Shown here: one piece after another, positions 1-12,926 of the stretch | How the letters are laid out: every line of letters begins with the position of its first letter | How positions within the stretch are numbered: the first letter of the stretch is position 1 | Source of the DNA: Paramecium sonneborni | Taxonomy: Eukaryota; Ciliophora; Oligohymenophorea; Peniculida; Parameciidae | DNA length: 64,000 bases | Direction of reading: 5' to 3' | Assembly: GCA_905182985.1 (NCBI GenBank) | Contig: CAJJDN010000091.1 | Coordinates: 349,946-413,945 of the forward strand | The notes under the pieces: model-generated | The model's input: the letters and a program-made list of their open reading frames with translations, nothing else | What the model was told of the DNA's origin: nothing | Databases searched by the model: none | Position numbers and translations under genes: made by a program

Positions 1-1187
1 GATAAAGTAATAAATACCATCTCCAAATTCACTAGCAGAATTTTATATTATTTTGCTGGATTCAATTTTTAAATAAATATTAAATCACATAATAGCAGTT
101 CCTTAAGTTCCTTTATCAAATAAAAAATTTGAACTTTAAACACTGATCTTAAAATTAATCAAGCTTTTTTCTAGTAAAATATAAGCAATCAAATTTCTTT
201 ATTTAGTTCAGTAAACAATTAAAATTTAAAACTCTTATTTTTTAAAATTCTTCAACCTCAAAAAACATCAATCAATTAATACAATGTTTACAATTATTAT
301 TTATTAATTGAATTTAATCAAAGTAAAATGAATTTAAGCTTAAAGAGCTCTGAAGATTAAATAAGGAAACTACTTCAACATTGTTTTATTATAATTAATA
401 AATAATTTCATTCAGAAAATCTTATTAAGATTCAAGTACCAAAGTTTCATATAAAGAAACATTTTAGATATTTATTTATTAAGACTGAATTTTTGATTTA
501 TTTTGCCTGCTTAATTCTACAAGATTGTTTGAAGAGATTAAATTAGAATTAACAAATTAATTGCTTTGAATTTATAATTGGTTTATATCAATTAAAATAT
601 GCTCTAATATCTAATTAGTAAAATAAAAAATGAAAGTGTATAATTTTGAATTTTAATATTTTCAAGAAATAAGTTAATTTGTGATTAAGAAATATAAAAT
701 AAAGTAGAATCTTTAAATGTACAGTTATCTATATATAATCCACTAAAATTAGTTTTTCCATTTAATTCTTATTTTAAGAGTTTAAGAATCGAAGAGTTTT
801 AAAATATAGAGTTAGATATTGTTAAATTCTTCAAATTAATAATATTATAGTTTTGAGTTTCAAATAAAGAATTTAGATTATTAAATTCACTCTAGTAAAT
901 TTAAACGTTAGATAATGTTAAATTAATTTGATTTAAATCATTGTCTAAAATGAAATTAAGATTATTCTAAATAATAAGATTTAAATTTTCAATTTCAACT
1001 TCATCAAAATTAATAAATTATGTTGTATATTTAGGATGTATAAAAAATTAGTTTGAGGAGTAAAATTTAAAATGAGTTTGTTTTAAAGTGAAAATTGATT
1101 GTTTAAGTTTTGTTGAAAAAGTTAAAGGAAGAAGTAGACAGCATTCATTTTATTATGGATCAAGCTGAAATTAAAATTCAATTGATT

Positions 1188-1250
1188 AAATTCCAATTGA
1201 ATTACAATAAATTCCAATTGAATTACAATAAATTCCAATTGAATTACAAT
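1188..1250. repeat. Three tandem copies of a 21-bp unit
   Basis: The 21-bp unit aaattccaattgaattacaa+t occurs three times in a row without mismatch (1188-1208, 1209-1229, 1230-1250). A related partial unit precedes it near 1174. It lies inside the decayed giant-gene copy, so it is probably a local expansion by replication slippage in non-functional DNA. No function is suggested. Confidence 0.85.
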
Positions 1251-2580
1251 ATTTAGTATTTATTTATTGTTCATAACAAGGTTAAAATCGTGCGAAATTA
1301 CAAGAGTGATATGAGAATTTGAATATTAAAGAATCATCAAAATCTCAATTAAGGCAATACCTAGTGACTTAATTATATGGATCGAAATAAATCGCAGGAT
1401 TCAAAATAAGATTTAATAATTTTTTAGTAAATAGTAGATTCTCCTCTGTAATCAAAATACTTAATATATAAAAATTAATACTTTAATTTCTTTTTCTTTG
1501 CGAAAAATACAAACTTAACAAAGCTATGGACAATCCTCATAATTTTTAGCATTCTCAACCTTAATTGATTATTTGAAGTAATTTAAGCAACATATTCTGA
1601 AAAATTATATGAAACTTATCCACAGACTAAACAATCTGAATAACAATATTAATTTTCAATTTCTTATGGAAAGATTTATTTTTAATAAGCATCGATATTT
1701 AATGTAGAAATAAATTAGAGCACAAAACTTTGAATTCTACTTTTCCATTTTAAATAAGATACTCTGGAAGTTAAAGTTCAAAGACATTAATTATTTTCAA
1801 TAATATATCCATTTTGACAAAGAATACATTAAATAACGCTACTAATATTTAATGAACATTATTAACATGTAATTTTAACAATAAATGATTCCAGGAGCAA
1901 TAGTGAAATCATCATTAATTGATAAAGTACTTCTTTCTTGATTATCCAAAACTGATAAATAAACGTTAACAACTTTTTAATTAAGATTTTTAAATTAAGC
2001 AAAAGTTAATTGTAAAATCAAAAATGTAATTATCTTTGTAAAGTGCACATTTGATATTTTCCAAATTATCTTCAATTATTACATATTAAGATTATAAAGA
2101 ACAAGAATCTTAATTGTAACTTTAGTATCCAAAACATAATAAACAGTGCTTAATAGTACAGACTTTGCACTAATTTTAATAAGTTAAATAATTTGGAGGG
2201 ATACAAATTCGATCAATGTACTAAAGATTCTTTTATTTAGAGTGAAATAACTTTTTCTATTTATTTAATCTCCTTTTATAAGAATATAATCATTTTAACA
2301 CTATAAGCACTCTAAACCAGTTCCGCCAATCAAACAAGTTAAACAATTTAGTTAACACGTAGATAAGTTCAAAATTATAAAATCTGATTAGTAACAAGAT
2401 TCTTTAAATTTAATAAAAATAATCTAAGTTCTCTATATGTTTATAATTAAGATTCTAATAATCTTGCCTTAAATTAAGGTTAGCTCCATCAAAATAATAT
2501 TTTTCTGTAACTTCGAGGATTGTTGAATCATATATGCTTCACTATTCTTATAAATAAAGAGTTGATTAACAAGTTAGATC

Positions 2581-2629
2581 ATGCTACAATTATCCATCAT
2601 GCTACAATTATGATGGATAATTGTAGCAT
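2581..2629. repeat. Perfect 20-bp inverted repeat with 9-nt loop
   Basis: Arms 2581-2600 and 2610-2629 are exact reverse complements and flank the 9-nt spacer gctacaatt. The spacer also repeats part of the left arm (the gctacaatt stretch). This is the strongest hairpin I noticed in the window. It lies inside the decayed giant-gene copy, between its blocks near 2160 and 2840. It could be a fold-back duplication made during decay or a tiny palindromic insertion; no transposon ends or target-site duplication are evident. Confidence 0.85.
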
Positions 2630-4300
2630 TCAAAAATTGTAATCAAATTTTATTTGACAATTGAGGGACTAAAAATATTATTTAAAATTTTACATTCAAA
2701 ATAACCTTACAAACTTTATTGTTTAGGTATTTTATTACTTTTAAAAAGTAACTAATTTGAATCTTTATAAGTTTAACATTTCCATCTTAATCAATTTTAT
2801 AATATGGGCAAATACACACTTTATATTAATTTAAGAAGATTCTTTTAGAAGATTCAGAACAAGATAAACAATTTTCATTAGTTGGGCCATCACAAGTTAG
2901 GCAACTATATGACAGTCTTAATATTCTGATTATTAAAAGCAATAATAAAATTAAAAGTTCTTAATGAAAACATTTAATTAATTCTTATATTACTATAAGT
3001 AGTTTCCAAACTAAATTTTTAATTATTAATTATGAAAATATTTAACATTATATATTTTTGTAAAATGAGATAAAATTTAATTCTCATAAAATTTTATATC
3101 AACTTTTAATTGATCAAATTATAATTCCACTTTTATTTAATGTCATAAAGGGATTTCATTACTAAATTTTATTTCATCTTTTATAAGAAACTAGTTTTCT
3201 ACAAAGTCAAATGATAAATCTGGAAATTAGCAACTATAGGTTGTAATTTTTTTTTTCTGAAATTTAATAAAACAGCTGAACAGGTGATAGATTTTAATCT
3301 TCCAACATTAAATCTTTTTAAGTTTGCACTATTTTAATGAATTAATATATAAAATCTTCTGATTCTATTAGTATTTTGATTATTCAAATCCATCCAAACA
3401 AAATGAAATAATCACAATTTAAATTTTACGATATGCATTAACTAAATTTTAAATCTCAAAATTCTTAATCTCCAATTTAAAAATTTTCGTTTGGCTAACA
3501 AACACAATTTTTTAAAGATTTATAATTTGCTTATGCAATTTCTTCAAAATTAAGCAAAGGAGATTAAATCTCTTCAATATATTCTGATAATCTAATTGTA
3601 CTTGGAAAATATGAAAAAAATCTCCACTTTAAATATTTAAAATTTTGGAACTATTTATAGATGAATTATTGTTAGCAATTATTTAAATAGATTGTTTCCA
3701 AATGTTAAAATCAAGTTTTTGTCATTTTTATCATTTAAACGAGATTGTTTTTTATAGTTTTTTATTGTTTATCAAGTCAATCATAATAAATAAAATTTAA
3801 ACTTTATGATTCTCTATTGAATTGTGTAAATGAAAACAAAAACCATCAAACTCCATTTATAAAAAAATGTTAATTGGGTAGTTTAGCTCTTCTAATCGAA
3901 TATTTTTTTTTCTATTAGTTTAAAGGATTCCTTTCAATAATTTCAAATGATTTAGCTAATATTTTGGATTGTCAATTTTAATCTGAATAATAAAAAGTAA
4001 TAAGAAAATAATATCAAAATTTTAAAGCAGCAAATATATTATAAATTTAATTAAGCTACTAGTATAGAGATTTAGTAATTAAATGAATAAGAAACGCAGA
4101 ACTCTAGTGATTCTTTCCATTTGATTTTATTGTATAATTTTAATAAACCTTAAAAATAATTTAATTCGGATTTAGTTAATTCAAGCTTTTTAAAATTTTT
4201 TTATTGTTAAATTCAGAGTTTTAATATTAATTAAGCTATTATTTTCTCTAAATTGAAAGCTGATTTTACACAAATGAAAACTATAAATCTTTATTTTATC

Positions 4301-6001
4301 TATCTTTGTTATAAAAAAAGATATTTCATAATCAAATATTCTATCAGTTTTCCATAGAGCTAAAGTTCATGTAATTTATATCTGAATCATTATTGATTTA
4401 TAAAATATGAGTTACCATCCTATAAACAAATTTTAATAAAAGCCTTTTCTTGATTTTTATAAATTGTTTCATCATCATATTTTAAAGCTCCTTGTAATAA
4501 GTTCTAAATTTAAAGTCAAAAATTTATGTTAATAATGAATTATTGCATATTTTCTATTTAAAATAATATATATTTAATAAAAGGCATCTCTTAATATATA
4601 GAAAGGCTTTTGAAAACCATTTAAGAATCTTTTTAATATTACATTTTTATTAATCTTATAATCAATATCAAAACAAGAATTATTATTAATATATAAATAA
4701 TTATAATTAATCTCTTTTTTAGAATACTATCTTAGTCTTATAATCGAAAGATTAGAAAACCATTAAATTCATGATTAAATTATTCATCTACTTTTAATAT
4801 GAAAAATTTATAATTAAAATAAAATAAATAAAAATAAAAAATTAATGTGAAAAATAAATTTTTCTTAAAATATTTTCTGATGAAAATGGGATTGCTAATA
4901 TTTTATTTTAAAATCTCAATAAAATATAAGATCTTATTGTATTAAATTTGATTTTTATTTATTTCTTTCTAAAATCTAAATATAATGATCATTTTGCATT
5001 GTTATTTTTCAATTTTTATAATAGGAAAACCTATTGCGCAAATTCTTGATATATCAAATATAAAAAGTATATTAAGAACTAGTATTGTAATTAATTTATA
5101 ATTAAAATAATTATTAATGATGGTAAACCAATATCTAAATTGCTCACATATCATTTCAACTAACTAGATTATAAAGTTAGGTAAAAGCATCTCATCATAA
5201 TCTTTTTCTAATTATTTTATTCTTTACCCACTTTAATTAACAAAACTTTTTTCTTCTATTAGTAATTTGTAATTATAATAATTATTATAATTATAAATTA
5301 TAAAATTAGTTTAATTGGCCATTAAGAGGAGAAATAATCAAATTTATTGAAATTAAAGAATTTGGAAATCTCAAAGTTAAGTTTAAATTAAAATTTGAAA
5401 TTGAAAAATCTCTATAAAAAACTAAGTTAATTTAAAAAAACAACTGAATAAATGTATTTTATTTTACATGAAAAAATAATCTTTGAATATAAAAATATAA
5501 ATCCAAGTTTCAATCCAAACTTCATTTAATAATATCATTTTAAGTATATTATTTAATTTATTAGGCTCTTTTAAATTTGATCAAATAAATTAACTTGAAA
5601 GTTTTGTGTGGAAATTTGTGAATATAAAAAAATTGAAATATTTTATTCAAAAAACGAAAATTTTAGGTAGAAAATAAATATTAGATGAATTCTTAAAGTA
5701 GAAAGATTAATTGTCCTAAACATATTGTTTAGTCTTTTAATTTTTAGTTTTTTTTGTTTAGAATATTTTCAAAAGTGATTGAAATTCTACTTATATCATT
5801 TTAATTTAGAGTATAAATTTCTTGTTTTCTTAACATTTATTGCTATTATTATATTTAATAATTAGGCTTTATAATTTTCAATATTATAATTATAAACCAA
5901 TTTTTAGCTGTTAGCTATATTTTTAAATGATTTAATCACAATATATATAAGCTTTAAATATCATTTATAATAGATAATCTTAGTGAGGAACGAAAAATAT
6001 G
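4301..6001. other. No recognisable gene; AT-rich
   Basis: I see no open frame supported by composition, splicing or similarity here. The stretch is rich in poly-A/T and short AT palindromes, the clearest around 5250-5305 where alternating taattataat elements are nearly self-complementary. It may hold relics decayed beyond recognition. Confidence 0.5.
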
Positions 6002-6516
6002 AATTATTAAGACTAAACTTAAGTTTGATTTTCAATGTTAATATAAAAATTTAGAGATTTAATTGAGATTACTAGATGGAATTCTTGAATCGATTAAAAG
6101 AGAATTCTTGTTTAAGGAGCACCAAGATGCTTTGCTTAAATTTCCTTAAAAATTTATTAACATTAAGAATTGAATCTCATACATTAATATATGAAATGAA
6201 ACTTATAAATAAACAATTAAATATTCTTGAATCATATTTTGATTAATTTAAGTTGAACTATGATTCATATGCTCTTTCATTAGTTTATAGTTTTTTCTTA
6301 TTTCTTAACATAAACTTTAGTTAATTTTGAGCTACTTTTAAAAATAATGAAATAAGAATGATGTATAATTTATTTTTTATTATATCTGGTTTGTTTTAGA
6401 AGTTGGTCTTAATTAGACATTCTTGGAGAATTCAGTTAAATGCAATTTTTATTTAAAATCACTCCTTTCATATATTAATGGATTTAATTTTTGCATCCTC
6501 ATTGAATGATTATTGA
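6002..6516 (+). pseudogene. Decayed gene of unknown family
   Basis: Two adjoining open blocks read like protein with Gln at TAA/TAG. The first (to about 6172) includes LRLLDGILESIKREF and KEHQDALLKFPQKF, then hits TGA. A one-base shift at that point opens the second block (to TGA 6514-6516), with IYEMKLINKQLNILESYFDQF followed by hydrophobic stretches. An in-frame TGA also closes the first block just upstream (about 5999-6001). I do not recognise the family. The mixed charged and hydrophobic composition suggests true former coding sequence, but in this AT-rich DNA with one stop codon open frames arise easily, so confidence is limited. Confidence 0.4.
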
Positions 6517-6974
6517 AAACTCTTGAAAAATATGTAGAATTGAAAATCATGAAGCAAAAATAAATTAATGGACAAATGATGAAAAGAAATCAAATTCTCA
6601 TGGTTTTCTATAAACTATTTGTTTTTGTGAGTATGGTATTTTTTTCAAATGAGTTAGCTGAAATTCTAATAAAATTATGAATGAGATTTGAAAAAATGAT
6701 TCAAAAGAAATAATATAATAATAAATGTTAAACAGATCATTCTATTAATCATGATCATAGATAAGAATGATTAAATTAGATTTTAATTTATTAAAAATGA
6801 AATACATCATTTTGATAATTAAATTACGTAATCAAATTTTCTAAAAGTTTTATATATAAGTAGAAGTATTGTTTGATGACTTTGAGCAAAATTAAATGTT
6901 ATATGCATAGTATTTAGTTTTCAAATTTTTAGTTTAGATCCAAAAATGAATAAATTTATTTTAATAATTTAAAT

Positions 6975-9900
6975 ATGATATGTTTATTCTTTACTGGGTT
7001 CAATACATCTAAATTTACGCTAATGTTATTGGTCATTCTCACATTACAATAATCTAGAGGCGAATTTTAAAGTCAATTTTGGGATAGTGGATCAAATTAA
7101 AGTATGAATAGTCTTTAGAATAGTTTTAAATAAGTTATGGTGGGATACTACGTGTAGTTGCTGCTCATTTTAACTTGAATAATGCGGTATAAAAACTATT
7201 TTGGCAACTAATTAATGCTCTGTTGCAGATTATAATATTATAGTTTTCAAAACATTCTAGATAAAGCCTCATTACAAGATTACATTGTCATTTAATTTTT
7301 GGAGGTAGTACAAGTTAAATAATTTTAGAATTGATTAATGGGATAATTATGAGTTCTATGTATATTTAGAATATTAAATTGTACACTAAAGTCAATACTC
7401 TCATAGTACAAGTAATTCAAATATTTGTGGAAATCCAGGCTATAATGATGAAGTATATCCAATATCAATTACTATTCCACATATTATGCCTGCTCTGACA
7501 GTTATTTTTACTGCATAAAGAGGTATTTGGGGAATATCAGATATGACTTTAGAAGCAAAGTTATGTCCTGAAGGTTGTTAATCATGTAATGAATATGGAT
7601 GTTTTGATTAATACCTTCATTTTATTTCAATGAATGGAATGTTATAAAATTCACTTAGAACAAATGAATGTTGGCTAACAAATAATGCAATTTAAACTAC
7701 TATCATTACTTATCTCTGTAATTTTATTTAATTTACTTAGAATCTCGTTATCTTCAGACATAAGGAAATCATTTAGTGAACATAATCAATTTAAATCATC
7801 ATTAAGCAATAAGTTTACAAATAAAATTATTAATCTATAATTCCAATCCAACCGAAATTAAAATAGCTATTGACGATTTAATAGTACTAAGAAACTAATA
7901 TACAGGAGGTTGGATAAAATATCCCTATGGTTTTGGATATAGATCCATAAAATTAATTAGCATACATTAATATCCTCACATTAATAGTTAAGCTAAAATA
8001 ACTATTAAAATAGAATGGACATAAAAGGAACCCACTTGGTAAATATTTTTTGGAATCAGAGATTTTCAGTTATTTTTAAAATCTCAACTTTTTGAGTTTA
8101 CTTGTAAAGATGATAATTTGATTCCATTTGATGGATGCTTTTAATAATATTATGATTGTGTAGATGGTTGTAGTAGTTGTATTAGAGGATTATGCTTAGA
8201 TTGTAAATAAGGTTGGGATTGGGTTGAAAATGATTAAAATTGTGTTCCAATCTGCGGAGATTTATAAATTACTTAATTTGAAGAATGTGATGATGGGAAT
8301 AACATTCCGTATGATGGTTGTCATTTATGTAAATATTCTTGTCCTTTGAATTGTGAAATTTGTTAATTTGGTGAATGTTTGAAATGTAAAATGAAATATT
8401 AAATAAGTTTAAATAAAAAATAATGTTAACCATTTTGCTCTAATGGAATATAAATTAATTATGATATTTTTGATAAATAAAGTAACAATTAATTGGAAAG
8501 AATCAATATTTGCTAGTAAAGATGTTCAATAGAATGCAATTTGTGTATAGATGATAAATGTCTACAATGTAATGATGGATGGTAACTTTAAGATAATAAA
8601 TGCCATTAAGTTTGTGGAGATGGACTAATTGCTATTAATTCAATAGAGGTATGTGATGATGGAAATTATAATGATGGTGATGGTTGCTATTAATGCTAAT
8701 TTGAATGTATACCCTATTGTTTCTCATGTTCAGATTAATCAATTTGTTTAACATGCATACAATTTTTCATTTTAGTAAATGATTAATGCCTTCCAAAATG
8801 TGGAGATGGTATTTTAATAACTGGTTTAGAAGAGTGTGAAGATGATAATGATTAACCTTATGATGGATGTTATTAATGTAAATTCTCATGCATTCAAAAT
8901 TGTGATATTTGTCATTTAGGATTATGCAAAAAATGCAACACTGGATATTAATTTTATGATCATATTTGTGTAATTTTAGATGAAAATCTAGAAGATATTG
9001 AAAATTTATTCAATAATACATAAATACAATCTTTAGAGTTTTGTGGAGATGGGATTTTATCAGAAAAAGAATAATGTGATGATTTAAATTAATTGAATTT
9101 TGATGGATGTTCAGAATCTTGCCAAATTGAAAGTTCATGGAATTGCAATCCTTCATAACCTAGTATTTGCCATCCATAAACTAAATTTAATCTATCTTAT
9201 TTAAATAATACTTAATAAATTTAATATGTTTAATTGTCATTTACAAATTAATTAATTTTCAACAATAATATTGAAAATTATTCAACATTTATTTATGAAA
9301 TTCAAAATTGTACATCAGATCAATATAGTTTTGAAATTATCAAAGTATATGAAATTTAACAATTTAATTATTTAGATCTATCCTATGTATTAGAAATTAA
9401 ATTTTTTAATTCACTAGATTCTTAACCAATTTTAAAGGTTTCATTATTCGGTGATATAATCGATATTCACTATTTTTAAGTTTTTAAGAGTGAACAGAAG
9501 ATTGCACTTTAACCCCCAAGAATATTATCTGAATCATAGATATAAACAGCAATTAATCTTAAAAATTTTAATTTTTGGATATTGATTGGATTGTGTGTTT
9601 GTGCATTTATTATGATTATATTAGGGGATTTTTAACAATTTATGGAAATTTTAGATATACTATAATTTTAATCATTCTTAAAATTTTTAAATGTACCATT
9701 CCCCCAAAATGTTGAAATCTATTTTGAATCATCGAATTTTGTAACTATTAAGCCTCTATTCAATAAAATATAATTACAATATATATTCGATAATATATTT
9801 ACTGCTTATCATTGTGACGGTATTGGAAAATTTAAATATTATAATATTAACGCAGATCTATTAAATAATATTTATGGACTTATCTCTCAAATTATGCTAA

Positions 9901-10727
9901 TATTTATCATAGATATATTTCTAAGATATTTAAAAAGACAGTATTACTAATCTCACAATTTATTAAGAATTTTAAACTATTTAAGCTAAAAAAAATCAAA
10001 AATATATCAAAAGATATCGACATTGATTTGTAATTTGACTAAAACCATAATGCAATAACCATTAATATTTAATAGAAAATTTTTATTATATTTGATTTTA
10101 GCTAATAGTTGGGATATATTATTCAAAATTTTATTATTTTTGTTTTCTTGCTAGGAATAAACTATAAGATCTCTTTTTTCCTATAGTTTCAGTATTGGAT
10201 ATTTAATTTTCATCATTTTAACTTTAATACAATAGTTTAGAAGATAAAATTTTAATTTAATATTGAGAGTTTTAAGAAATAAATAGCATTAAGCAATTTT
10301 GTTATTTAAAAAACTTATTTTTCTTATGATTCTCATAGGAATATAAGATCAGCCTATAACTTAGTGTATTCTATTATCAGTTTTGTTGTTTACATATTTA
10401 AGTTTCATCAACACAGTTGAGTTTATATATTCTGATGCTGAATTGATGAATATAATGTGTTAGGATGTTTCTGTAATGTTATTTACCTTATTAAGTTTAG
10501 CCTTTTGTACTGAATTTTATAGATATTTAACAGCTAATTAATATTTTATTTTAGGCTTCATATAGATTGGATTATTAATGATAGGATTAACAGGTCCTCT
10601 AATTAAATGTGCAATGAGATTTTATAAAAAAGTTCAAGCTTATATTGAAAACAGAAAAGAAGTTTAGAAATTAAATGAAGAACGGTAAACTGCAAATCCA
10701 AACATTCTAACTGAGCTAAAGTATTGA
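6975..10727 (+). CDS. Secreted Cys-rich repeat protein with polytopic C-terminus (1235 aa)
   Basis: Three exons split by introns at 7102-7123 (22 nt) and 7718-7740 (23 nt). Both start GTA and end TAG, and removing them leaves exactly 1236 codons ending TGA. The N-terminus has a hydrophobic signal-like stretch (FTLMLLVILTL), then a domain of about 330 residues with scattered Cys and WDN/FNFW motifs. From about residue 360 come five repeats of the CxDxNxxxxDGC type (CDDGNNIPYDGC, CDDGNYNDGDGC, CEDDNDQPYDGC, CDDLNQLNFDGC and a first variant CKDDNLIPFDGC), separated by C-x2-C clusters. They resemble the DUF4215/Myxococcus Cys-rich disulfide repeat. From about residue 850 several hydrophobic segments follow, ending in a charged cytoplasmic-like tail (ENRKEVQKLNEERQ). 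Such proteins are common in Paramecium; the ligand is unknown. The start is the first ATG in frame after a TGA-interrupted upstream ATG at 6946, so the exact start is less sure. Confidence 0.9.
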
Positions 10728-11285
10728 AAATTTTCAATATTTTTCAATACAAAATTATATATTAAATTGATAATTAATTAATGAGAGCTTATGAGAAAAA
10801 AATCAAATTTATTAGATTGTTTAAGCATCTTTATCATCTTTATTGTTTTTAATTTAAAATAGAATTTTTTAAGTTATAAAGAATTTCTTAAATTTCTTAC
10901 ATTTATTATAAATTAATATTTATTCAATACTAGGAAAGAAAGATGTTCATATTGAACAAATTTTTTATTTAATATATTTAATGTTAATAGATTATTGATT
11001 TTAAAAAAATATTAATTTAACAGATCTATCAAAATTTTATAAAGATTTTTGAGAAGAAAAAAAAGATTTAGATAAGTACCAAATTTTTAATAATAATCAA
11101 CAAAAAGAGATTAAATGATGAGGAATTTTTTTATTAATAAAACAAGTATTTTGGAGTCATAAAGAGATTATCAAAGGAGAGGATTGCAAATGATTAAAAT
11201 GAATAAAACTCAAACATATGTAAACTTATCTTATAGAATTTTTAATTAATTTATATTTATTATATGTAATAAAAATAAAAAAATT
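10728..11285. other. No confident gene
   Basis: Spacer after the polytopic Cys-rich gene. It is AT-rich. One frame stays open across it into the next stretch, but its composition (Asn, Ile, Lys and Phe only, little Asp or Glu) is not convincing as protein. Confidence 0.45.
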
Positions 11286-11535
11286 TTCTTTTAATTATTC
11301 AGAAATTACTGGTTATAGATTTAGAGTGGATAAAATTACACATGTTTTTATTCAAAGATAAAGAAGCTTAATAATATGAAGTAAATTATCAAAATAAAAT
11401 GTAATGGTTCCTAAAATAAACAAGAATATAAATCTATCCTTAAAAAGATTAATTAAAATATATTAAATAAGTAATAGAATTATCATTTATATTTCAGTAA
11501 TTACCATTTAAGTTATTCAAAAAATTAATATTATA

Positions 11536-11696
11536 ATCAAACATGTATGTAAGATCAAGTGATTTTAGGATATTAAATAATAGGATTATTATAGTCTTAT
11601 ATGCTATCTCAATTGGAATTACAGAAAAGTTTGATAAGTAATTATAAAAGTCACATATTTCATTTCTCAACAATATATATTAATAATTTTCGATCA
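11536..11696. repeat. 161-nt direct repeat, copy 1, left of gap
   Basis: Identical over 161 nt to 12612-12772 and ends exactly where the N run (11697-12210, 514 N) begins. The base just left of each copy differs, so the match starts sharply. The 401 nt between the gap and copy 2 are unique. Either the scaffold joins two overlapping or allelic contigs, or the gap hides an insertion flanked by a duplication. Confidence 0.85.
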
Positions 11697-12611
11697 NNNN
11701 NNNNNNNNNNNNNNNNNNNNNNNNNNNNNNNNNNNNNNNNNNNNNNNNNNNNNNNNNNNNNNNNNNNNNNNNNNNNNNNNNNNNNNNNNNNNNNNNNNNN
11801 NNNNNNNNNNNNNNNNNNNNNNNNNNNNNNNNNNNNNNNNNNNNNNNNNNNNNNNNNNNNNNNNNNNNNNNNNNNNNNNNNNNNNNNNNNNNNNNNNNNN
11901 NNNNNNNNNNNNNNNNNNNNNNNNNNNNNNNNNNNNNNNNNNNNNNNNNNNNNNNNNNNNNNNNNNNNNNNNNNNNNNNNNNNNNNNNNNNNNNNNNNNN
12001 NNNNNNNNNNNNNNNNNNNNNNNNNNNNNNNNNNNNNNNNNNNNNNNNNNNNNNNNNNNNNNNNNNNNNNNNNNNNNNNNNNNNNNNNNNNNNNNNNNNN
12101 NNNNNNNNNNNNNNNNNNNNNNNNNNNNNNNNNNNNNNNNNNNNNNNNNNNNNNNNNNNNNNNNNNNNNNNNNNNNNNNNNNNNNNNNNNNNNNNNNNNN
12201 NNNNNNNNNNTAAATAAATAATGTAAATTGTAGTGTTTACTTGGTTCAAAAAAGAATTGTTAGATATGATGAGATTGAAAAATTTTCTTGTAATTCTAGA
12301 AAGGTAAGAGAAATAAACTTGCCATGCCCTACTAGAGATTATCGAAAGATGGATATTTATTTAATTAATTATATTAATGTACCAGTTTTTGCATAATTTA
12401 ATGTCATAATAAATGCCATCATTTCTCCTTTTTTTGACATTCTTAATATAAAATTCTTATTCTTTTCCACCCTAATTTTAAAATAATCAATGCTTTCTTA
12501 TTGTTTATAATTATAACAATTCATTATTTGATGGGTGATAAAAAATCTCAACAATATTAGCTTTTTTTGGAAACACCTAGGCTGAAAGTAGAAATTTCAT
12601 TTTGATAATAC

Positions 12612-12772
12612 ATCAAACATGTATGTAAGATCAAGTGATTTTAGGATATTAAATAATAGGATTATTATAGTCTTATATGCTATCTCAATTGGAATTACAG
12701 AAAAGTTTGATAAGTAATTATAAAAGTCACATATTTCATTTCTCAACAATATATATTAATAATTTTCGATCA
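12612..12772. repeat. 161-nt direct repeat, copy 2
   Basis: Exact second copy of 11536-11696. It continues rightwards into unique sequence leading to the TPR gene, so this copy is the better-anchored one. Confidence 0.85.
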
Positions 12773-12926
12773 ACTTTCTCAAATAGAAAATAAACTAATT
12801 TTTTCGGAATTGTAGAAGAATTTAGATATTTAGAAAATAAAAAAATTATCTGTTAATCTTTAAGAAATATTTTTGTATTTTCTGAATATTTTTACTGATA
12901 ATCTTGCTATGGATAATTATCATAAC

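Larger units (their letters stand above)
1..4300 (-). pseudogene. Decayed copy of the giant Cys-rich membrane-protein family, partial
   Basis: Scattered minus-strand blocks match the intact paralogues at 34787-43378 and 44984-53622 in the same order and at similar spacing. Near 2840-2910 reads a block with CDGPTNENCLSCSE (intact: CDGPTKNDCLSCFE). Near 3350-3400 reads FILFGWI (intact FILSVWIKI). Near 2030-2165 reads CTIKHCLLCF and later YIFDFTINF. Near 1509-1540 reads DCPQLCQVC, followed by an intron-like GTA...AAG stretch where the intact copies have an intron. Between blocks the frame changes repeatedly and TGA stops interrupt it, for example inside the FILFGWI block. The start would lie near 4.2-4.3 kb; the beta-helix and membrane parts would continue left of the window. 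Ends are approximate. Confidence 0.7.
11286..12898 (+). pseudogene. Doubtful coding remnant interrupted by assembly gap
   Basis: A block with protein-like composition starts near 11290 (IDLEWIKLHMFLFKDKEAQQ, then QNKMQWFLKQTRIQ) and reaches a typical 24-nt GTA...TAG intron candidate at 11545-11568. Coding then becomes ambiguous: three frames each read plausibly for a while across the stretch present on both sides of the gap (11536-11696 and 12612-12772). Downstream of the second copy one frame ends at TGA 12896-12898, only 28 nt from the 3' end of the convergent TPR gene; another frame reads on further. No family recognised. This could be a real gene scrambled by the assembly or a relic. Confidence 0.3.

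Noticed and set aside
5250..5305. AT palindromes resembling an origin or attachment site
   Set aside because: Simple alternating AT repeats are expected at this base composition; nothing else marks a site.
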